Below, piece after piece: positions 42,599 to 52,243 of a stretch of DNA of 64,000 nt. Location: assembly GCA_964544885.1 (NCBI GenBank), contig CAZJDX010000002.1, forward strand, positions 137,123 through 201,122, read 5' to 3'. Source of the DNA: QQVM01 sp964544885 (GTDB lineage Bacteria; Bacteroidota; Bacteroidia; AKYH767-A; 2013-40CM-41-45). Each line of letters begins with the position of its first letter. Position 1 is the stretch's first letter. The notes under the pieces are model-generated. The model was not told the origin of the DNA. It saw only the letters and a program-made list of their open reading frames with translations, and did not search any database. A program made the translations under genes and the position numbers.

Positions 42599-43891
42599 TC
42601 ATTCAACTATAAACATATCGGTTAATAAGGCTTTCGATTCCTCAGTGCTAAGCATATAGAAATAATTCCCGCTTGCAAGATTTCCCTTTTCAATAATGAA
42701 CTCGGTGATATTGGATGTGATCCTGAATCCGGTTATTTCTTTTACCAACATTCCATTGCTGTTCATGATTTTCAACACAGGATCTTGAATTTCGTTTTTT
42801 GATTCAATGCGAAGAACCGCTTTTTCCCTTACCGGATTTGGGAAGAGCATAGCGGCCTGAATGTTGGAGGAAATTTCTTCCACGTTTATGGTCTGGGAAC
42901 TGATAGCCACATTATTCGCGGCGCCGGCTCCGGTTGAAGTGAATGAGCCTCCGACTACTATTTTTCCACCGAAGTTACCTATTGAAAGGATGTCACCATT
43001 GAAATTACTTCCTTCGGCGAAGAAGGGTGAATTTCCATTATAGGATGCAAAGTGGGGCAGGGAAGCTCCTGAGGAAGGAGAAGAAGTGAATGCACCTGCA
43101 GAGAACAATTTGCTGGGTGTTGAATACATGGCATGCACTGTATTATTCAGTGTATTCACAGCCGCGGTGATGTTTGATCCGTCGAATTTGGCGATCCTGG
43201 AGGTTGGCGCAGTGAAAGTGCCACCTATAAAGAGGTAGCCGCCGAAACTGGATAAAGCGTATACGTTGTTGTTCAAGGCGCCACTGCCAATGGTCTGCCA
43301 GTTTGAACCGACCAGGCGCTTAACATAGCCGGTAAAATTTCCACCGATATAAATGCTGCCATTGTGTTTAGTGATCGCATTTACAACGTTGGCCGGATTA
43401 TCTCCAACCTGTGAAAAGGAACTCCCGTTCCAGCTTGCAATTCTGGAAACTGCAGGCGATCCGGAATTATTGAAGGCCCCTCCTGCATACAGAAGCGTTC
43501 CGTCACTATATAATGCATTCACAAAATTATTAAGACCGTTTCCTACCTGTTGCCAGGTGTTTGTTCCTGTGTTCAAAACGGCGATCCTGTTAATGGGTGT
43601 TCCATTACCGCTTGCTGTAAAATTACCAGCGGCGTAAAGCTGTCCGTTATGAACGGCAAGGGCATGCACTGAATCATTCAGTCCGTTTCCAGCCGTAAGC
43701 CAGGCATTGCTTCCGGCATCCCAGATGGCTACATGGTTTGGATTGCTGAAAGTCCCTCCTGCGTAAATGCTCCCATTGAAAACTGTAATTGCCTTTACTC
43801 TGCCATTAAGTCCTGAGCCAAGATTGATCCATTGTGCATTCACCATCACGGTGCTCAATACCAGGCCTATGAGTGTAAAAATTCTCTTCAT
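42599..43891 (-). CDS. Secreted repeat protein with T9SS type A sorting domain
   Basis: A secreted protein of about 430 residues. Signal peptide: MKRIFTLIGLVLSTVMVNA. It then has about eight repeats of 35-45 residues built on AxxVHNGxLYAxGNFTxxG (for example FNGSIYAGGTF, VHNGQLYAAGNFT, SDGTLLYAGGAFN and FGGYLFIGGTF), a delta-60 or kelch-like beta-propeller pattern. About 80 C-terminal residues (MLFPNPVREKAVLRI, then IMNSNGMLVKEI and SGNYFYML) form the T9SS type A sorting domain. No enzymatic site is seen. I use the ATG at 43891, which begins the signal peptide. Confidence 0.85.
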   Translation of the reverse strand: MKRIFTLIGLVLSTVMVNAQWINLGSGLNGRVKAITVFNGSIYAGGTFSNPNHVAIWDAGSNAWLTAGNGLNDSVHALAVHNGQLYAAGNFTASGNGTPINRIAVLNTGTNTWQQVGNGLNNFVNALYSDGTLLYAGGAFNNSGSPAVSRIASWNGSSFSQVGDNPANVVNAITKHNGSIYIGGNFTGYVKRLVGSNWQTIGSGALNNNVYALSSFGGYLFIGGTFTAPTSRIAKFDGSNITAAVNTLNNTVHAMYSTPSKLFSAGAFTSSPSSGASLPHFASYNGNSPFFAEGSNFNGDILSIGNFGGKIVVGGSFTSTGAGAANNVAISSQTINVEEISSNIQAAMLFPNPVREKAVLRIESKNEIQDPVLKIMNSNGMLVKEITGFRITSNITEFIIEKGNLASGNYFYMLSTEESKALLTDMFIVE

Positions 43892-43951
43892 TTTTGTTTT
43901 GATTTTTTCGGGCATGAAAGTAGTAAGAATATTGTGATTCCGGCAAGAAAT

Positions 43952-45412
43952 TTATTTGTCCTCCGGATTATAAATAAAATTGATCGCGCTGCAGGTCCGC
44001 AGATCTGAGGAAAGCCGGAAAATCCTTTTTGTACGCCCGTCATCGATTTCTACCGCGGCGGTATTTGGCGGACTCTTTCCCAGATTATTGGCGAACAAAA
44101 CAAGATAGTTATTTGTATTGGGTAAAAATTGAAGTTCCACCACTTTTTTCTTTTTAGTGACACCGTAATGATCAAGTATCCATTTGCCGTTGAAGAACAA
44201 TGACATGGTATCGCCGTCGAAATAGGAATTATCAAAAACATAGATGGTCATTTCTGGTTTTTGAACTTCAACCCTTACAGTTCCACTGACCTGTCTTCCC
44301 TGAATCATTGCGGGCGTATTTTCCTCATCCATTACCACATCCTGAACAATCAGCTGGCTGTCTGATCTTGCGATTTCCGGTTTCAACGGGACCGGAACCG
44401 GAATTTCCTGCTGCTTTATTGCCTGAAGTTTTTCCGCCTTAGTGGTATCATCCGTCATGATCCAACGGATCACTTTTCTATCCTGCCCGGCGGTGAATAA
44501 AATAGTGGATTCTTTTCCGAAGGCCGAACCGGTGACCTTCGCTTCGTGAGAGAATAATTCCTGTCTGATGGTTCTTTTGAACGGGTCCCAGACTCTTGCC
44601 CAACTTCCCGTATTACCACTGACCATCAAAGCTCCGTCTGTTGAGAAATTCATTGTGGCTGGAATTCCCGCCTTGAACCAATATGACGGTTTTATCTCAA
44701 GTTGTCCGCCTGAATAGGGCCAGTACCTGATAAAACCATCCGTACTCCAGCTTACAAGCAGACTGTCGCCGAGAAGCCTGATATGTTCAGCAGGGGATTC
44801 TCCGGTATATAATTCCTGGCGGAGGATGTCAGATCGAGTATTAATCACTTTGAGGGTTTTACCGCAGGAGATGATCAGCGCATTTCTGTCAGGAGTTATG
44901 ACAGCGTCATTGATACTGTCTTCAAAGCTATACACCAGTTCGACTTTCTGAGTGAGATCGGAACGGGTCTTAAATAACCTGTTGGTACTGTTAAAATAAA
45001 TAAATCCATCGGCAATAGAAAACAGAACGAAACGGAGACCGTTATAATCTGGCGAATAAATTCCCTGAATCACTTTGTCTTTTTCAAAATCAAAAATTTT
45101 TATTTCACCATCATTCGTGGAAGAAATCATCAATTTGCCGGTGGAATTAAACCGGATGAAATTGACCGCATTGCCATGTATTGCCACAGATTTTACGAAG
45201 GAGCCGTCAGCCAGATTCCTGAGAATAATATTACCTTTCTCATCACCGCATACCAGCAGATCCCGTTCAGAATTAACTTCAAGGGCGGTAATGGCAGCTT
45301 GTGATTCGGTAAATATTTTATCAGGAACGAAAATCTGGGATGCACTTTTTCCACACACGAAAGTTGCCGTGATCAGTATGCTGATCATCCACACATTTTT
45401 ATTCTTGATCAT
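43952..45412 (-). CDS. Secreted WD40-repeat protein
   Basis: A 486-residue exported protein. It has an N-terminal signal (MISILITATFVCGKSAS) and a WD40-type beta-propeller from about residue 35 to 320 (AITALEVNSERDLLVCGDEKGNIILRN, AVNFIRFNSTGKLMISSTNDGEIKIFD, VTGSAFGKESTILFTAGQDRKVIRW). After a linker, the last 100 residues form a small beta-sandwich (MTIYVFDNSYFDGDTMSLFFNGKWILD) seen at the end of many Bacteroidota exported proteins. It has no T9SS tail. It lies 60 bases upstream of the third T9SS cargo on the same strand and may share its transcript. Confidence 0.82.
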   Translation of the reverse strand: MIKNKNVWMISILITATFVCGKSASQIFVPDKIFTESQAAITALEVNSERDLLVCGDEKGNIILRNLADGSFVKSVAIHGNAVNFIRFNSTGKLMISSTNDGEIKIFDFEKDKVIQGIYSPDYNGLRFVLFSIADGFIYFNSTNRLFKTRSDLTQKVELVYSFEDSINDAVITPDRNALIISCGKTLKVINTRSDILRQELYTGESPAEHIRLLGDSLLVSWSTDGFIRYWPYSGGQLEIKPSYWFKAGIPATMNFSTDGALMVSGNTGSWARVWDPFKRTIRQELFSHEAKVTGSAFGKESTILFTAGQDRKVIRWIMTDDTTKAEKLQAIKQQEIPVPVPLKPEIARSDSQLIVQDVVMDEENTPAMIQGRQVSGTVRVEVQKPEMTIYVFDNSYFDGDTMSLFFNGKWILDHYGVTKKKKVVELQFLPNTNNYLVLFANNLGKSPPNTAAVEIDDGRTKRIFRLSSDLRTCSAINFIYNPEDK

Positions 45413-45517
45413 GTGCTGCTAAATTAAAGACAAAATGCCGCTGAGCAGTAGGCGGATTAGTATTCGATCAACAATTATATTGACACAAGTGAATTGGATA
45501 CCTTGATTTCCATTAAC

Positions 45518-45904
45518 TCAGCGAAGCAATTGAATTGAATACCTGGTCAGGAAAAAACCACCAGCCGCCAGTATTAAACCCAGTAGCGTGCTGGCGAGGA
45601 CATACAAGACTGCATACGTCATGTGTGATTGACGGATCAGCTGTAAAGTCTCCAGTGAAAATGCCGAAAAGGTTGTAAATCCTCCAAGTATTCCGGTGAA
45701 AAGAAATATTCTCAGGCTTGAATTCAGGGCCTGTTGCTCATTGATGGCAGCGAGTACTCCGATGAAAAGGGAACCGGTAAGGTTAACCAATAAGGTTCCC
45801 CACGGGAAAATGGCGGATCTGAAAAATCCGTAAGTAATATCAGCCAGACCGAATCTCAGCACAGTTCCGATTGCACCACCGGCTGCAAGCAGTAAGTAAT
45901 TCAT
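45518..45904 (-). CDS. crcB: Fluoride exporter CrcB/FluC
   Basis: A 128-residue four-helix membrane protein of the CrcB/Fluc family: GGAIGTVLRFGLADI at the start, PWGTLLVNLTGSLFIG, and the signature GGFTTFSAFSLETLQL, whose Phe and Thr line the fluoride path. It forms dual-topology dimers that let fluoride out of the cell. I looked for a fluoride riboswitch upstream (45905-45993) and saw no clear one. Single gene. Confidence 0.93.
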   Translation of the reverse strand: MNYLLLAAGGAIGTVLRFGLADITYGFFRSAIFPWGTLLVNLTGSLFIGVLAAINEQQALNSSLRIFLFTGILGGFTTFSAFSLETLQLIRQSHMTYAVLYVLASTLLGLILAAGGFFLTRYSIQLLR

Positions 45905-45993
45905 CCTTTCAGGTATAAAACAAAAAGAAAAGCACCTGTATCATTCATCTCCAATTCAGGAAATATACATGCTCAACACCGTCCCTGCCGGGA

Positions 45994-46893
45994 TCAGAAT
46001 TTATATCCGAATCCAACCCCGATTACCTGCTTGTATTGAGTTCGTTCAATAATATTCGCATCATACACTACGGTGAAGGTTGCTGATGCGGTAATGAACT
46101 TATTTACCTTCATCAGTAAGGCAGACTCCCAATTGACGTCGACATTCTTAGCATTGTCTTTATCCTCATCGGTGTAATTATTAAACAGTTCCAGTTTAGA
46201 GCTGAAAGTTACATTTTCCATGATATCCTTCTTAAACTTCATGTTCAGATAGGCTCCGAATTCGGTCCGGATATTTTCACCTGTACCAGGTACAATGATG
46301 CCATTTTCTATGTCCGCCATTTTAACCCCGTATGCACCTGCATCTGCCAGTGTCTGATCATTTACGAAGGTCCACTTTCCGGTTACAGGAGAGAAATAGA
46401 CTTCAAAATAATCTACCGGTTTGTAGGTGACACCCAATGAAAGTATAAGGTAACCGGGCGACATGAATTTGGAAACAACTGTTGAATCATCGGGATACTT
46501 GTAACCTTCAGCAAACTGACTCTTGAAATTCAGAAGTCCGGCATAGTACCACTTGCTCTCTCCGATCATGTAACCGAATTTGGAAGTGAAGTCAATTTTA
46601 TCGTCACTCTTCCTTACTGGATCATCGGTTGTTTTAATCAATGCATAAGCCAGATCGAGATTGTTATCCCAGATTGTTTTTGCTTTTGCATAATTGGCAA
46701 AGAGGTTAACGGCGCTGGAGAGTGCGAGATTATTATCTCCACCCGGAGCCCAATGTGAAAGTGATACCTGATTTAAATTGATTCCAATGAAACCGCCTTT
46801 TTTCCAGCTTGTATCTTTTTCCGCAGTTTGTGAGTAGGAAAGAAAGCCCGCAGCAAGGAGTAACAGAGTGAGAAATAACTTTTTACCTGACAT
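45994..46893 (-). CDS. DUF3078 beta-barrel-like envelope protein
   Basis: A 299-residue protein with signal peptide (MSGKKLFLTLLLLAAGFLSYS) and the DUF3078 domain: WKKGGFIGINLNQVSLSHWAPGGDNNLALSSAVNLF, then DLAYALIKTTDD, KIDFTSKFGYM, and a C-terminal strand ending QVIGVGFGYKF, which finishes in an aromatic residue as outer-membrane barrels do. The family is confined mainly to Bacteroidota and its role is unknown. It probably lies in the outer membrane. Single gene. Confidence 0.88.
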   Translation of the reverse strand: MSGKKLFLTLLLLAAGFLSYSQTAEKDTSWKKGGFIGINLNQVSLSHWAPGGDNNLALSSAVNLFANYAKAKTIWDNNLDLAYALIKTTDDPVRKSDDKIDFTSKFGYMIGESKWYYAGLLNFKSQFAEGYKYPDDSTVVSKFMSPGYLILSLGVTYKPVDYFEVYFSPVTGKWTFVNDQTLADAGAYGVKMADIENGIIVPGTGENIRTEFGAYLNMKFKKDIMENVTFSSKLELFNNYTDEDKDNAKNVDVNWESALLMKVNKFITASATFTVVYDANIIERTQYKQVIGVGFGYKF

Positions 46894-46964
46894 AAATTTA
46901 ATTTGATGTTTTGAAATAACTAAGCTATTGAGTTTTTTAACCCGAACTATGAGATAATGTTCAA

Positions 46965-47375
46965 TTATTTTTTCTTCAGCAGATCACGGATCTCGCCGAG
47001 CAATTCCTCTTCTTTTGTCGGACCCGGAGGCGCGGCTGCGGCTTCAGCTTTTTTCATCTTGTTCAGTCCTTTTACGACCATAAAAATAGCAAAGGCGATA
47101 ATCAGAAATTCAACTCCGTTCTGGATGAAGTTACCAATGTTCAGTGTAACCGCTGGAATTTCAGCGCCTGCAGCATCCACGCCCGCGCTTTTAAGAGTTA
47201 ATTTGAGATCAGTGAAGTTCACGCCTCCGATGAGCAATCCTATCGGGGGCATAATGATGTCGTTCACGATAGAATTAATGATTTTTCCAAAGGCTGCACC
47301 GATCACAACACCCACGGCAAGGTCGATTGCATTTCCTTTATTGATGAAACTTTTAAATTCTCCGAGAAGTCCCAT
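46965..47375 (-). CDS. mscL: Large-conductance mechanosensitive channel MscL
   Basis: A 136-residue channel with the MscL signature in the first helix (FKSFINKGNAIDLAVGVVIGAAFGKIINSIVNDIIMPPIG), a periplasmic loop, the second helix (NGVEFLIIAFAIFMVVKGLNKM), and a cytoplasmic C-terminal helix ending EIRDLLKKK. It opens under osmotic downshock to release solutes across the inner membrane. The 294-base gap to the ABC-F gene holds no gene. Confidence 0.95.
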   Translation of the reverse strand: MGLLGEFKSFINKGNAIDLAVGVVIGAAFGKIINSIVNDIIMPPIGLLIGGVNFTDLKLTLKSAGVDAAGAEIPAVTLNIGNFIQNGVEFLIIAFAIFMVVKGLNKMKKAEAAAAPPGPTKEEELLGEIRDLLKKK

Positions 47376-47669
47376 AAGTTTTGTGTTTTAAGGTTTTCGA
47401 TGGTAAATTTATAAAAATCCACCAACGATAAAGAGATGAGGAGGCGATTAAAGAATCTTTTATCAACAAAATTTTTTTGCAGGTCAGGGGAAGCGTATGT
47501 TTGAGAAGGATAGGCACCTGAATGCCGGTACTTAAAACGGAATGTCATTTAACCTTAAGACCCTGAGTAAGAAATCTATAATTTGAATCCTGCATAAAGA
47601 CTAGCTGATCTTACGGAACAAGCCTGTGATTTCCGATTTTCATTCACGAATATTTAGCATTTTGCATCC

Positions 47670-49589
47670 GTGTTAACACTGAACAATATACGGTTTGAAT
47701 TCGGGGGTCGCTATTTGTATAAGGATGCAACCTGGCAGATCAATCCCGGTGAAAAGATAGGCCTGATCGGTCTGAACGGGACAGGTAAGTCAACCCTGCT
47801 GAGGATAATCAACGGAGAGTATGCCTTGGAGCAAGGGGAAGTATCAAAGCTTAAGAACCTGTCCATCGGTTTTCTGAATCAGGATTTACTCAGTTATAAT
47901 TCTACGGAGACCATTTTGCAGGTTGCCATGCATGCCTTCCAGGACGCCTTGAAGCTTGAGAAGGAGATCCATGATCTGCTGGAAAAACTGGAACATGATC
48001 ATTCTGAAGATTTGCTTCACTCTCTGCATGATAAGCAGCAGGCCCTCGACCTTCTTGACGGATATAATTTAAAGCCAAAAGCTGAAGCGCTTTTAGAAGG
48101 GCTGGGTTTCTCAACAAAAGATCTTGGACGCCCATTAAATGAATTTTCCGGAGGATGGAGAATGAGGGTCATGCTGGCACGCATGATGCTTCAGCAACCA
48201 GACCTTCTGATGCTTGATGAGCCAACCAATCACCTGGATCTTCCTTCGATCCAGTGGGTGGAGGAATATCTTCAGGATTATAAGGGCACGGTTATCGTCG
48301 TTTCCCATGACAGGTATTTTCTGGACAAGGTTGTGAATCGTATTGCAGAAATCGCCAATCAGCAAATCAGGATCTATCCCGGCAATTACACCTATTATCT
48401 AGAAACCAAAACGGAGCGGGATGAACTGCAGCGGTCCCAATTCAAGAATCAGGAAAAATACATTAAGGAGCAGGAGAAGCTGATTGATCGCTTCAGAGCC
48501 AAGGCTTCAAAGGCCAAGATGGCTCAGTCGAGAATAAAAATGCTTGAACGTATAGAGAGGATAGAGGATGTTGACAATGAAGGGCCCAGAATAAATGTGA
48601 ACTTTCAGATTGAAAAGCAGCCGGGTAAAGTTATTTCGCATCTGCTCATCAGGGACAAGTCCTATGGTGATCTGAATATTCTGAGGAATACGGAAATAAG
48701 GATAAACCGTGGTGATAAAATAGCACTTATAGGAGCCAATGGAAGAGGTAAATCAACTTTATTAAGAATCATTAATGGTTCAGAGCCTTATGAAGGGAAG
48801 AGCGAGGCTGTCCATAATGTTGTTCCGGCTTTTTATGCACAGCATCAGCTCGAAGCCTTAACACTCTCAAACGATCTGATTACGGAACTCGCCGTATTTG
48901 CGCCTGACCGGAAAGAGGTGGAGCTGAGATCACTTCTCGGCGCATTTCTCTTTACCGGAGATGATGTCTTTAAAAAAATCAGGGTCTTGTCAGGCGGAGA
49001 GAAATCGAGAGTAGCCCTTGCCAAGACGATATTGAGCAAAGCCAACTTTCTCATCCTGGATGAACCCACCAATCATCTTGACATGCAATCTGTCAAGATA
49101 CTCATTCAGGTATTGCAGGATTATGAAGGCAGTTTTATCGTTGTCTCCCATGACCGGTATTTCCTTTCGCAAATCGCGAATAATATCTGGTGGATAGAGG
49201 ATCAGGAAGTGAAGGTCTATCCAGGCAGGTATGAAGAGTATGAATATTCGAGGCAGATACAAAACAAAAAGCTCAGGCAGGAAAATCAAAAACTAAAAGA
49301 AGAGAAGAAAGTCAGTCAGGATAAGAAGCAGGGTCCCAAGACGGAAGAAGAAGAACAAAAGAAGGAGAAAAGAAAATTACAGCAAAAGTTTCAGAAGCTG
49401 GAAGAGAATCTCACCCGGTTGAAAGCGGAAAAATCATCTTTGGAGAAACAATTATCGGAACCAGGAGTATACGGGAACCCTTCACTTTTCAAGGATACGC
49501 TTGAAAAATTCAACGAAATTGAGCGAAATTTAAAAAATACTGAGTTGGAGTATGAACAAATCTTCGAAAGCTTGGCGGGACTGGAATAA
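47670..49589 (+). CDS. ABC-F ATPase, Uup/EttA-like
   Basis: A 639-residue soluble protein with two ABC ATPase domains and no membrane part. Domain 1: Walker A GLNGTGKST, signature FSGGWRMRVMLAR, Walker B LLMLDEPTNHLD. Domain 2: GANGRGKST, LSGGEKSRVALAK, FLILDEPTNHLD. Between them lies an arm/linker with YIKEQEKLIDRFRAKASKAKMAQSR. The last 90 residues are a charged coiled coil (ABC-tran CTD), as in Uup. Such proteins act on the ribosome. The start is a GTG at 47670, since the first beta strand (LTLNNIRFEFG) follows it and no ATG is closer. Confidence 0.93.
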   Translation: MLTLNNIRFEFGGRYLYKDATWQINPGEKIGLIGLNGTGKSTLLRIINGEYALEQGEVSKLKNLSIGFLNQDLLSYNSTETILQVAMHAFQDALKLEKEIHDLLEKLEHDHSEDLLHSLHDKQQALDLLDGYNLKPKAEALLEGLGFSTKDLGRPLNEFSGGWRMRVMLARMMLQQPDLLMLDEPTNHLDLPSIQWVEEYLQDYKGTVIVVSHDRYFLDKVVNRIAEIANQQIRIYPGNYTYYLETKTERDELQRSQFKNQEKYIKEQEKLIDRFRAKASKAKMAQSRIKMLERIERIEDVDNEGPRINVNFQIEKQPGKVISHLLIRDKSYGDLNILRNTEIRINRGDKIALIGANGRGKSTLLRIINGSEPYEGKSEAVHNVVPAFYAQHQLEALTLSNDLITELAVFAPDRKEVELRSLLGAFLFTGDDVFKKIRVLSGGEKSRVALAKTILSKANFLILDEPTNHLDMQSVKILIQVLQDYEGSFIVVSHDRYFLSQIANNIWWIEDQEVKVYPGRYEEYEYSRQIQNKKLRQENQKLKEEKKVSQDKKQGPKTEEEEQKKEKRKLQQKFQKLEENLTRLKAEKSSLEKQLSEPGVYGNPSLFKDTLEKFNEIERNLKNTELEYEQIFESLAGLE

Positions 49590-49613
49590 TTGTCTAACTT
49601 GCTTGTAGCATTT

Positions 49614-49766
49614 ATGGTATTGATCAACCGTTACCTTCGTATTTTTCAACTCCGGAACAAGTCCCAGCGAAGACTTCTTTTTTTTACCCGGGTAGCAGCC
49701 GGTTTGGAGCTGCTCATACTTTTTCTGATCGCCGCGTTTTTTATGATCCGGTTTGGCAGCATCTGA
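49614..49766 (+). CDS. Candidate 50-residue membrane protein
   Basis: A short open frame (ATG to TGA) directly downstream of the ABC-F gene on the same strand, 24 bases after its stop. The product is MVLINRYLRIFQLRNKSQRR, a basic stretch, followed by one hydrophobic helix (AAGLELLILFLIAAFFMIRF) and a GSI end: basic N-terminus and single-span topology like many small bacterial membrane proteins. I do not recognise a family. Location, length and amino-acid pattern support it being real, but conservation has not been shown. Confidence 0.45.
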   Translation: MVLINRYLRIFQLRNKSQRRLLFFTRVAAGLELLILFLIAAFFMIRFGSI

Positions 49767-49951
49767 TCTGTGCAAATCCTTTGTTGACGCTGCTTTCAGC
49801 CATGATTCATATTGTTACATGCTTCCGGCGTCTAATTTCAGCGTATTGATTGAATTCATTTACCTTAAGAATCAGTCCCTTCATCAAAAAATTTTTAAAG
49901 TATAAGCCTGCTTTCATACATTTGATCTTAGAATTCGAAAAAGAATTACCG

Positions 49952-50338
49952 ATGATCACCCAGGTTACCTCAGGAGTAAAAGTTTCAGTCGAAGTCTTCT
50001 ACCGGCCCGATCAGAGTAATCCGCTGATGAATCAGCATATTTTCGCCTACCGGATAACCCTGACCAACAACAGCGATTACTCCATTCAGCTGAAAAGACG
50101 GCATTGGTTTATCCTGGATGCCGCCGCTACAAGCAGAGAAGTGGAGGGCGAGGGTGTAATCGGTGAGCAACCCATCATAGGAACCGGAGAGAGTTATCAG
50201 TATGTTTCCGGATGCAATCTGGACTCGGAGATGGGTAAAATGTATGGCACCTATCTCATGGAGCGACTGATCGATAAGAAACAGTTTTTTGTACGCATCC
50301 CAGAGTTTCAGCTAATTGTTCCTTACAAACTGAACTGA
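49952..50338 (+). CDS. apaG: ApaG-domain protein
   Basis: A 128-residue single-domain ApaG protein (fibronectin-III-like fold): MITQVTSGVKVSVEVFYRP, FAYRITLTNNSDYSIQLKRRHW, EGVIGEQPIIGTGESYQYVSGC, and the closing FFVRIPEFQLIVPYKLN. ApaG was named in connection with cobalt/magnesium phenotypes, but its biochemical role is unclear. I use the ATG at 49952, which gives the family length; a start at 49850 would add 34 residues without match. A terminator follows. Confidence 0.92.
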   Translation: MITQVTSGVKVSVEVFYRPDQSNPLMNQHIFAYRITLTNNSDYSIQLKRRHWFILDAAATSREVEGEGVIGEQPIIGTGESYQYVSGCNLDSEMGKMYGTYLMERLIDKKQFFVRIPEFQLIVPYKLN

Positions 50339-50361
50339 ATTATCAAAACATGAAAGCACGG

Positions 50362-50386
50362 ATCCCGGCATTGCCGGGATTTTTCT
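50362..50386 (+). terminator. Terminator after apaG
   Basis: ATCCCGG, loop CATTG, CCGGGAT, followed by TTTTTCT, 23 bases after the apaG stop. Confidence 0.82.
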
Positions 50387-50449
50387 ATTCTGTCCATTTG
50401 GATTCCGCAGGCCTGTTCATAATTCAATAATTTATTTCTTCGCAAGTAC

Positions 50450-50477
50450 TTGCAGTTCAATAGTTTTCCTACTTTTA
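50450..50477 (+). promoter_or_regulatory. Probable promoter of the DUF1800/DUF1501 genes
   Basis: TTG (50450-50452), a 17-base spacer, then TACTTTTA (50470-50477), one base off TAnnTTTG, 67 bases before the ATG. Confidence 0.45.
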
Positions 50478-50543
50478 TGAAGTATTAACAAGCATTAATC
50501 CTTTGAGGATTAGGATTGTCTCATTGTTTTAATCGGAATCACC

Positions 50544-52238
50544 ATGGATCGTCGCGAATTCCTTAGCCCAGAGAAAGCGGTAAATGTCAAACAGGATTTT
50601 TCAAGATTAGCCCGGACACAAACAGGGCTTGCACCTTATACGGGGCCCTGGACTTTCAGTGAAGTAAAGCATCTGCTGAAGCGAACCATGTTCGGCGCAG
50701 GAAAGCAGGACATAGATTATTTTCTTGGAATGACAAGAGCAACAGCGATTGCGGAAATACTGGAGCAGATCAATCATCCTCCGTATACCGAACCGCCGAT
50801 GCCCTTGAATAATTACAGCGCGACCGTGAACGATATCAATTGTCCTCCGGGTCAACCCTGGCCGGGCACGCCTGATACGCTGGGCAGTGGAAGCACCTAT
50901 TTCAGCAGAAGAAAAAGCCTGAAATCATGGTGGATATCCCAAATGCTGAATCAGAGCAGGAGTATCAGGGAAAAGATGGTCCTTTTCTGGGCGAATCATT
51001 TTGTGATCGAAATGGACATCATCAATGTATCAACCTATATCTATAAATATAACGCTTTACTCAGACAACATGCCTTAGGTAATTTCAAAACACTCACCAA
51101 AGAGATCACGATTAATTCCGCGATGCTGCGTTATCTGAATGGAGACAGAAATACGCGAACCGCGCCGAATGAAAATTATGCAAGGGAATTGCAGGAGTTA
51201 TTTACAATAGGAAAGGACGCAAATGGTCTGCCACCTTATACTGAAGACGATGTAAGAGAAGCTGCGAGAGTGCTTACCGGTTGGAGGAATGATCTGACCG
51301 GAGGAGTAAATTCGGCTAATGGTTACAATTCATACTTTGATTCAAACAGACATGACTATTTTAATAAGCAATTCTCTTCATTCTATAATAATCATGTGAT
51401 TACCGGAGTTGCCGGTGCGGGAGGTGCCGGTGAACTTGATGAGCTGATCAATATGATCTTTTCAAAAGATGAAGTAGCACTCTTTCTGTGCAGGAAGTTG
51501 TATAACTGGTTTGTCTATTATGATATTGATGCTGCCGCTGAAGCGAATGTTATTGTACCTCTGGCCACGGTTATGCGCAGTAATGATTATGAGATTGCGC
51601 CCGTGCTTTCCCTGCTTTTCAACAGCGAACACTTTTTTGATATGCTTAATAAAGGCTGCATCATCAAAAGTCCGGTTGATCTGAATGTTGGCATGTGTCG
51701 CGAGTTCGGAGTTCAGTTTCCCGACTCTACCAATCTGGCAGCGCAGTACGCTCAGTGGGACAGGATCCGGACTCAGTCTTCCGGAATGCAACAGGACATA
51801 GGAGATCCGCCCAATGTAGCCGGTTGGATGCCCTATTATCAGAGTCCCTTGTATCATGAAATGTGGATCAACTCTGATACTTTACCGAAGAGAAATATTT
51901 TTACGGACAGAATGACCGCGAACGGATATACGAATTCAGGAACTACCATTCTCATCGATACGGTAGCCTACACGCAATCACTCAGCAATCCTTCGGATCC
52001 GCTGGCGCTGATCGATGAAGTACTTTCCCTGCATTATTCTATAGATACTTCGGTCAATCTGAAAAACTATTTGTTGTCAATTTTACTTTCCGGTCAATCC
52101 ACCAATTCTTACTGGACCGATGCCTGGAATGACTATATCTCCGATCCCTCCAATACCGGATATTATAATATTGTCCGGTCGAGGCTTCAGGCATTTTACA
52201 GATACATCCTGGCACTTTCAGAATATCAATTAAGCTAA
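50544..52238 (+). CDS. DUF1800 protein
   Basis: A 564-residue protein of the DUF1800 family: FSEVKHLLKRTMFGAGKQDIDYFLGM near the N-terminus, SIREKMVLFWANHFVIE, NENYARELQELFTIG, YTEDDVREAARVLTGWR, DPPNVAGWMPYY, and further helical repeats. The function is unknown. It starts MDRREFLS, which resembles a Tat motif, but no hydrophobic signal follows, so export is uncertain. The next gene, a DUF1501 protein, starts 5 bases later; this pairing is found in many Bacteroidota and Planctomycetes and implies joint function. Confidence 0.88.
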   Translation: MDRREFLSPEKAVNVKQDFSRLARTQTGLAPYTGPWTFSEVKHLLKRTMFGAGKQDIDYFLGMTRATAIAEILEQINHPPYTEPPMPLNNYSATVNDINCPPGQPWPGTPDTLGSGSTYFSRRKSLKSWWISQMLNQSRSIREKMVLFWANHFVIEMDIINVSTYIYKYNALLRQHALGNFKTLTKEITINSAMLRYLNGDRNTRTAPNENYARELQELFTIGKDANGLPPYTEDDVREAARVLTGWRNDLTGGVNSANGYNSYFDSNRHDYFNKQFSSFYNNHVITGVAGAGGAGELDELINMIFSKDEVALFLCRKLYNWFVYYDIDAAAEANVIVPLATVMRSNDYEIAPVLSLLFNSEHFFDMLNKGCIIKSPVDLNVGMCREFGVQFPDSTNLAAQYAQWDRIRTQSSGMQQDIGDPPNVAGWMPYYQSPLYHEMWINSDTLPKRNIFTDRMTANGYTNSGTTILIDTVAYTQSLSNPSDPLALIDEVLSLHYSIDTSVNLKNYLLSILLSGQSTNSYWTDAWNDYISDPSNTGYYNIVRSRLQAFYRYILALSEYQLS

Positions 52239-52243
52239 AGCAC

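Noticed and set aside
45905..45993. Fluoride riboswitch before crcB
   Set aside because: The 89-base gap shows no pseudoknot-like conserved core.
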